Source of the DNA: Roseiarcus sp050015935 | Lineage (GTDB): Bacteria; Pseudomonadota; Alphaproteobacteria; Rhizobiales; Beijerinckiaceae | Reading direction: 5' to 3' | Length of the DNA: 18,461 nt | Assembly: GCA_050015935.1 (NCBI GenBank) | Contig: JBEKAL010000050.1 | Location: forward strand, 1-18,461 | Shown: piece after piece, positions 14,763 through 18,461 of the stretch | How the letters are laid out: the number at the start of each line of letters is the position of its first letter | Numbering within the stretch: the stretch's first letter is position 1 | Translations under genes and position numbers: made by a program | Notes under the pieces: generated by a model | Databases searched by the model: none | What the model saw: the letters and a program-made list of their open reading frames with translations, nothing else | What the model was told of the DNA's origin: nothing

Positions 14763-15240
14763 GGGTCGCCTCCTCCTTCCCGGCCGCTTGCCCGGTGACG
14801 TCGAGCACGGCCTCGATGATCTGGGCGTAGCCGGTGCAACGGCAGAAGTTGCCCTCGAGGCCATCCTTGATTTCGGCGACGGTCGGTTTCGGATTTCGCT
14901 CGATCAGCGCGCGGACGGACATGACCATCCCGGGGGTGCAATAGCCGCATTGCACGGCGTGGCGCCGCGCGAACGCCTCCTGGATCTCCGAGAGCCTGCC
15001 GTCCTTCGCCTCGCCCTCGATCGTCGAGACGGAGCGGCCGTCGGTCTCCGCCGCGAGGACGAGGCAGGAGTTCACTGGGCGGCGGTCGAGGAACACGGTG
15101 CAGGCGCCGCACTCTCCGGCGCCGCAGCCTTCCTTCGTGCCGGTGAGGCCGACCTGTTCGCGCAGGAAATGCAGGAGCGTGATATTCTCGGCGACGTCGC
15201 GCTCGTAAGCCGCGCCGTTGATCGTGACCTTGATCTTCAT
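14755..15240 (-). CDS. Xanthine dehydrogenase-family 2Fe-2S small subunit
   Basis: A 161-residue electron-transfer subunit carrying two 2Fe-2S clusters. The N-terminal plant-ferredoxin-type domain has C39, C44, C47 and C59 (GCGAGECGACTVF...NSC). The C-terminal four-helix domain has C98 and C101 (QCGYCTPGMVM) and C133 and C135 (NFCRCTGY). All eight ligands are present, so the clusters should be intact. It passes electrons from the molybdopterin subunit to FAD. The ATG at 15240 overlaps the FAD-subunit stop (ATGA), and its own stop overlaps the large-subunit start by 8 bp, giving coupled translation in the order FAD, Fe-S, Mo. No signal peptide, so cytosolic. Longer frames running through this gene are shadows. 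Confidence 0.94.
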   Translation of the reverse strand: MKIKVTINGAAYERDVAENITLLHFLREQVGLTGTKEGCGAGECGACTVFLDRRPVNSCLVLAAETDGRSVSTIEGEAKDGRLSEIQEAFARRHAVQCGYCTPGMVMSVRALIERNPKPTVAEIKDGLEGNFCRCTGYAQIIEAVLDVTGQAAGKEEATHA

Positions 15241-16058
15241 GACTTCACCTCGTCGAGAAGCCGCTGGACGAACATCTGCACCATGTGCTCGCGGTACTCC
15301 TTCGTGGCCCTGACGTCGCTGATCGGCCTGATGGCCTTCATGGCCGCCTGGACCACCGCCTCGCCAGAGAGCGAGTCGTGGAGATCCTCGACCAGTATCG
15401 GGGTCGGCGCGCAGGAGCTGACGCCCAGGCGCACTTCGCCGTTTCGCCCGAGGCAAATCGCGACGCCGACGATGCCGAGATCGTGGCCGTTGATCCGCTT
15501 GAGCTTGTGGTACTCGCCGCGAGCGCCCGCCGATGCAGCGGGAACGACGATGCGCTCGAGCGCCTCGTCGAGCTGGAGCACGGTCCTCTTGACGCCCTTG
15601 AAGAAGTCCTTGAACGCGACCTCGCGCTCCCCTCGCCTGGAGCTGATCACCGCGCGGGCCTGCAGGCAGAGCAGAGCCGGCGCCATGTCCGAGCAAGGAG
15701 AGGCGCTCACGACGTTGCCGACGACCGTCGCCCGGTTCCTGACCTGATGGGAGGCGAGGTCGCGCGCGCATGCCGCAAGAAGGGCGAAGTCGCTGCGCAC
15801 CCTTTCGTCCTGCAGGACGTCGTTGATGGTGGCGCCCGTGCGGATGATGAGGCCGTCCTGCGCGCTCCACGCGATGCCGGAGAAGCCCTCGACTTTCTTC
15901 ACGTCCACGACGATGCGGGGGTGCGCCAGGCCGCTGCGGATGTTCGCCAGCAGGTCCGTCCCTCCTCCCAGGAGGCACGCGTCGGGACCCTGATCGGCCA
16001 GGATGGCGTGTAGCTCGGCTCGCGTTCTGGGGGCCGTGTACTGAAAGTTCTGGAGCAT
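15237..16058 (-). CDS. Xanthine dehydrogenase-family FAD-binding medium subunit
   Basis: A 273-residue FAD subunit of the molybdenum hydroxylase (CoxM/XdhB/NdhA type). It has the PCMH-type FAD motif CLLGGGTDLLANIRSGL (28-44) and the second FAD loop VRNRATVVGNVVSASPCSDM (106-125), where many relatives have TIGGN. The C-terminal CO-dehydrogenase flavoprotein domain includes EYHKLKRINGHDLGIVGVAI. It transfers electrons from the 2Fe-2S clusters to NAD+ or another acceptor. The start at 16058 is chosen over 16073 because GGAGG lies 4 bp upstream and the protein begins with the usual FxYxxP pattern (MLQNFQYTAP). First of the three enzyme genes, 182 bp downstream of the DUF2877 gene. Confidence 0.93.
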   Translation of the reverse strand: MLQNFQYTAPRTRAELHAILADQGPDACLLGGGTDLLANIRSGLAHPRIVVDVKKVEGFSGIAWSAQDGLIIRTGATINDVLQDERVRSDFALLAACARDLASHQVRNRATVVGNVVSASPCSDMAPALLCLQARAVISSRRGEREVAFKDFFKGVKRTVLQLDEALERIVVPAASAGARGEYHKLKRINGHDLGIVGVAICLGRNGEVRLGVSSCAPTPILVEDLHDSLSGEAVVQAAMKAIRPISDVRATKEYREHMVQMFVQRLLDEVKS

Positions 16059-16239
16059 GGGACCTCCTACCATGTCAAACCGCAGGGCGCGGCCATTTCA
16101 AGGCGCAACCCTTTTCCTCGACGGAAGGCGCCGGGTTGGCGACGACTGTGTGTTCCTTCACGACGCTTCTTGCGTCTTTCTTTGGCCGTCGGCTGATGAC
16201 CTGTTCCATGACAGCACCATAGGTTGAGCGGCGCGCGGG
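16059..16239. other. Spacer between the DUF2877 and FAD-subunit genes
   Basis: A 181-bp gap inside an otherwise overlapping gene set. No ORF with coding character and no clear promoter or hairpin was found. The FAD-subunit ribosome-binding site (GGAGG) lies just outside its start. The gap could hold an internal promoter, or be a scar where a gene was lost. Confidence 0.35.
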
Positions 16240-17139
16240 TCACCGCCAAATCGTCAACCCGTAGAAGAATCCGGTCGCGGCATCCATGCCCGAGCTGTGT
16301 CCGACGCTCGCGAGTCGCAGGACCGCGGCCGGCACGCCGCATCCAGGCTTTCCCGCGCAGGCCTCCGCCAGCGCCGTCAGGGGCCCGATGACGCGCCCTG
16401 CGAGGGCGCTGCGCAGGAACGTAGCGCTGAGCGCCGTCGTCGCGCCGAGGCGTTCCCGCACGGCGCGCGCGAGCGCCGCGCGCAACCAGGAATCTCCGGG
16501 GCGCGCCCCGCTCCGGCAAAGCGCCGCGGCGTGGAAGCCGCAGAGGAAGTCGTCGCCCGCCGGCGTGAGCCCCGTTCCCAGGCCGACCAGGCGGGACGCG
16601 GCGCGCTGCGCGGCCTCCACGCTGCCGGCCCGAACGGCGCTCCCCAGAGCCAGAGCGGTTCGGGCCAGCCGTTCCCCCAGCGGGCCCGGCGCGGAGGCGT
16701 CCGCCAATAGGCAGCGGATGCGCAGATCGGTCCCGGCGCGCTCCTGCAGTCCGTCCAGCAGCGCGACGCCCGCGCTCCACCTCTCCCCCGCCCCTCCGAT
16801 CGGCGGCAGGGACTCCGCCGCCAGGCGGCGCGCCGAGGCGCAGTCCACCCGGAACGGAGCCAAGCCGCCCGGCTGATCGAGGGTGATTTCCGCCGCGCGG
16901 AAGGCGCCGACGGCTCCCGCCGCGAGGGAAAACGAAGAGAAGTCCTCCACGGAGGCGAGACGGATGCTCTGCGGGCCGTCGCAGGCTTCGTTGCTGAGGA
17001 GACTCAACAGGTCGCCGCCGGGGCGAACGACGTTGAGCGCCGCCCGGAAGACGCTGTGGACCGCCACAGGGAATTCCCCGCTCGGGACTTCCGGACCGAG
17101 GGCCACCGCCAGCCTTGGCGCGTCAACCGTGGGTCTCAT
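16240..17139 (-). CDS. DUF2877 (AllH-like) protein
   Basis: A 299-residue protein with the hallmark DUF2877 motifs GLGTGLTPAGDDFLCG (186-201) and VGHSSGMD (279-286). E. coli AllH (YlbF), a DUF2877 member, has been linked to oxamate carbamoyltransferase together with AllF and AllG in allantoin degradation; no AllF or AllG homologue is in this window. The Gly/Asp-rich motifs suggest nucleotide, carbamoyl or phosphate handling, but no activity can be deduced here. The ATG at 17139 overlaps the natural end of the gntR reading frame (stop 17123-17125) by about 17 bp, so the two genes were translationally coupled. The link to a molybdenum hydroxylase and an NCS2 permease supports a role in purine or other N-heterocycle catabolism. 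Likely cytosolic. Confidence 0.85.
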   Translation of the reverse strand: MRPTVDAPRLAVALGPEVPSGEFPVAVHSVFRAALNVVRPGGDLLSLLSNEACDGPQSIRLASVEDFSSFSLAAGAVGAFRAAEITLDQPGGLAPFRVDCASARRLAAESLPPIGGAGERWSAGVALLDGLQERAGTDLRIRCLLADASAPGPLGERLARTALALGSAVRAGSVEAAQRAASRLVGLGTGLTPAGDDFLCGFHAAALCRSGARPGDSWLRAALARAVRERLGATTALSATFLRSALAGRVIGPLTALAEACAGKPGCGVPAAVLRLASVGHSSGMDAATGFFYGLTIWR

Positions 17140-17775
17140 GGGCTCTCGCGAGGGCTTCCTTGAGGGCGTGCTCGACCTGGTCCCGGCCGCCCTCGATGTT
17201 GCGGCGCAGGCTTGTGCTCGCTCACCGCGTCCAGGATCTCCAGGTGCTCCAGACAGGTCGTCTTGAGCCTCTCGGCGTTGGTGATGTCGAAGGTGCGCAC
17301 GAAGCGGATCCGGTCGTCGATGTTCCTCAGCATCGAGGCCATGGTCTGATTCGCGGCGGCGCGCGTGAAGGTTTGATGGAACTCTTCGTCCACCGTGGCC
17401 GGATCGGCGATCATGTGCGGGAGGTTCTCATAGACGTGCGTCCATCGCGTTTTCAGCTCGAGCAGGACGCCTTCGTCCAGGCCCCTCTTGCAAACCTGCG
17501 CCATGATGAAGGTCTCAAGCACGAGGCGCACATCGTACAGCTCGCGGATCTCCGTCAGGTTGAGCTGCCTGACGCTGTAGCCTTGCCGCGGCTTCTTCTC
17601 AATCAGGTGTCGGTCGGCGAGCATCTGGAGGGCTTCGCGAATTGGGCTGCGGCTGACCTTGAACTCGGCGCACAGGGCCTCTTCGGTGAAGACGGTACCG
17701 GGGAAGGTATTGCCAGTGCAGGATCCGCTCGCTCAGGCGCGCGAAGATCGCTTGGCTCAGATTCGTGTCGGACAT
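17123..17775 (-). pseudogene. GntR family (FCD/FadR-type) transcriptional regulator, two frame breaks
   Basis: An N-terminal winged-helix segment begins at ATG 17775 (MSDTNLSQAIFARLSERI, then LHWQYLP) with GGGAG 8 bp upstream. An extra C in the CCCC run (+ strand GGGG at 17700-17703) then breaks the frame. One frame over, the expected text resumes: GTVFTEEALCAEFKVSRSPI, then REALQMLADRHLIEKKPRQG and YSVRQ. The FCD effector domain follows (LTEIRELYDVRLVLETFIMA, EEFHQTFTRAAANQT, CLEHLEILDAVSEHK). Near 17205-17220 a second break occurs: the natural end NIEGGRDQVEHALKEALARA (then HETHG, stop) is in another frame, and about seven residues of the helix before it are missing, consistent with a deletion of about 20 bp. 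Unless these are sequence errors, the regulator is dead. It would have controlled the downstream catabolic genes in response to a metabolite. Confidence 0.82.
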
Positions 17776-17933
17776 TGTCATTTCTCCCGTCATTTTGCTC
17801 GGCCCCCGTCGCCGCGGTGTGGCGACGAGGGTCATTGTCGAAATGCCGCGCCGCGCGGCCAATCGATGACCGGCGCGGCGCGCGCTTGGATTTCAATCCG
17901 GCGACACGACGCGGGCGTCGGCCGCCTCTTTGG
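17776..17933. promoter_or_regulatory. Intergenic region with two hairpins upstream of gntR
   Basis: Two inverted repeats lie between the permease stop and the gntR start. One is CCCCCGTCGCC/GGCGACGAGGG at 17803-17831 (10 of 11 paired, 7-base loop), about 28 bp before gntR. The other is GCCGCGCCG/CGGCGCGGC at 17845-17879 (perfect 9-bp arms, 17-base loop). The second may be a terminator for the permease; the first could be terminator, attenuator or operator. Neither is followed by a U-run on the minus strand. Confidence 0.4.
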
Positions 17934-18461
17934 TCAGCCCGGCTTTGTCGGGTCCCCAGAAGGCTGAGAGCCCTGCCGCGCCGCAACCATGGCCTCGAGC
18001 CACATCATCAAGTGATAGGCGACGAGAACAGCCACCGTTCCGAGCGCGATGCCGCCAAACGATACATCTTTGCTGAACACGAAGGTGTAATCGCCGGCGC
18101 CGACGATCAACGCGATCGCCGCTGGCATCAGGTTGTGATTGCTACGGAAATCGACTTTGTTTTCGACCCAGATTCGTGCGCCAAGGACTGCGATCAAACC
18201 ATACAGGATCGTCGTGACGCCGCCGAGCACACTCAACGGCATTGTCAGGATGAGCGCCCCGAACTTCGGGCTCATTCCCAACACGATGGCGAACAACGCA
18301 GCAACAATGTACGCGGCCGTCGAATACACCTTCGTCGCGGCCATGACGCCGATGTTTTCGGCGTACGTCGTGGTGCCTGACCCGCCGAAGAAACCGGCAA
18401 GCATGGTGGCTAGGCCGTCGCCCATGTAGGCGCGTCCGAGACTCGCGTCGAGCGATTCCCC
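17934..18461 (-). CDS. NCS2 family uracil/xanthine permease (N-terminus beyond window)
   Basis: The C-terminal 175 residues of a nucleobase:cation symporter-2 (UraA/xanthine-uracil permease) protein, open through the right edge. Family motifs: LDASLGRAYMGDGLATMLAG, then GTTTYAENIGVMAATKVYS, containing the substrate- and proton-binding TM10 region with the conserved ENIG glutamate. Further TM segments are AAYIVAALFAIVLGM, TILYGLIAVLGARIWV, LMPAAIALIVGAGDY and GIALGTVAVLVAYHLM. UraA-type proteins import uracil, others xanthine or urate; the motif order and TTTYAENIG are more uracil-permease-like, but specificity is not certain. It is co-directional with and upstream of gntR and the hydroxylase genes, fitting a substrate-import role, though 347 bp and two hairpins separate it from the DUF2877-containing group's first open frame. 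Confidence 0.9.
   Translation of the reverse strand, partial: GESLDASLGRAYMGDGLATMLAGFFGGSGTTTYAENIGVMAATKVYSTAAYIVAALFAIVLGMSPKFGALILTMPLSVLGGVTTILYGLIAVLGARIWVENKVDFRSNHNLMPAAIALIVGAGDYTFVFSKDVSFGGIALGTVAVLVAYHLMMWLEAMVAARQGSQPSGDPTKPG

Noticed and set aside
15285..16013. 242-aa + frame opposite the FAD subunit
   Set aside because: Shadow; the FAD subunit frame explains the region fully.
17115..18380. 421-aa + frame across gntR and the permease
   Set aside because: It spans two clear minus-strand genes and an intergenic region and has no recognisable domain.

Overview
The window is GC-rich with G/C-biased third codon positions. Its gene content (RND pump, DUF1036 protein, fused ModBC transporter, three-subunit molybdenum hydroxylase, DUF2877 protein) suits an alphaproteobacterium, probably of the Hyphomicrobiales. 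That placement comes from protein style only; there is no rRNA or other phylogenetic marker here. No tRNA, rRNA or CRISPR array was seen.

Layout, left to right. 1-2918 (-): an RND-type inner-membrane efflux permease whose C-terminus runs off the left edge. 2919-3366: mostly empty, with one doubtful small + ORF. 3367-4224 (-): a 3-hydroxyisobutyrate dehydrogenase-like NAD(P) enzyme, preceded by a doubtful Cys-containing ORF. 4716-6105 (+): a decayed IS91-family element, made of a hairpin, a tyrosine recombinase with a scrambled HxxR box, and a transposase that is frameshifted at its start and cut off after about 140 residues. The cut falls within 3 bp of the stop codon of a DUF1036 protein (-) that carries an octapeptide Pro-rich tandem repeat. 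7089-8719 (-): a TrmO-like tRNA methyltransferase overlapping an MDR-family oxidoreductase by 19 bp.

9025-11792 (+): a molybdate/tungstate ABC importer, with a periplasmic binding protein followed (GTGA overlap) by a single polypeptide fusing permease, ATPase and a C-terminal regulatory region (ModB-ModC fusion). 11793-12335: a small graveyard with three copies of a roughly 28-bp repeat (two inverted relative to the third), resembling the repeated termini of an IS21-type element. It abuts a 3'-terminal fragment of a shikimate dehydrogenase gene, followed by a large hairpin.

12336-17775 (-): a tightly packed set, in transcription order gntR (pseudogene with two frame breaks) - DUF2877/AllH-like protein - FAD subunit - 2Fe-2S subunit - molybdopterin subunit of a xanthine dehydrogenase-family hydroxylase. 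Upstream, 17934-18461 (-) is a uracil/xanthine (NCS2) permease running off the right edge. Together these suggest import and oxidative catabolism of a purine, pyrimidine or related N-heterocycle, with molybdenum for the hydroxylase supplied by the neighbouring importer. The true substrate cannot be read from the sequence. The most notable points are the DUF2877 protein with no AllF/AllG partner in view beside a molybdenum hydroxylase, the broken regulator, the ModBC fusion, and the two mobile-element scars.
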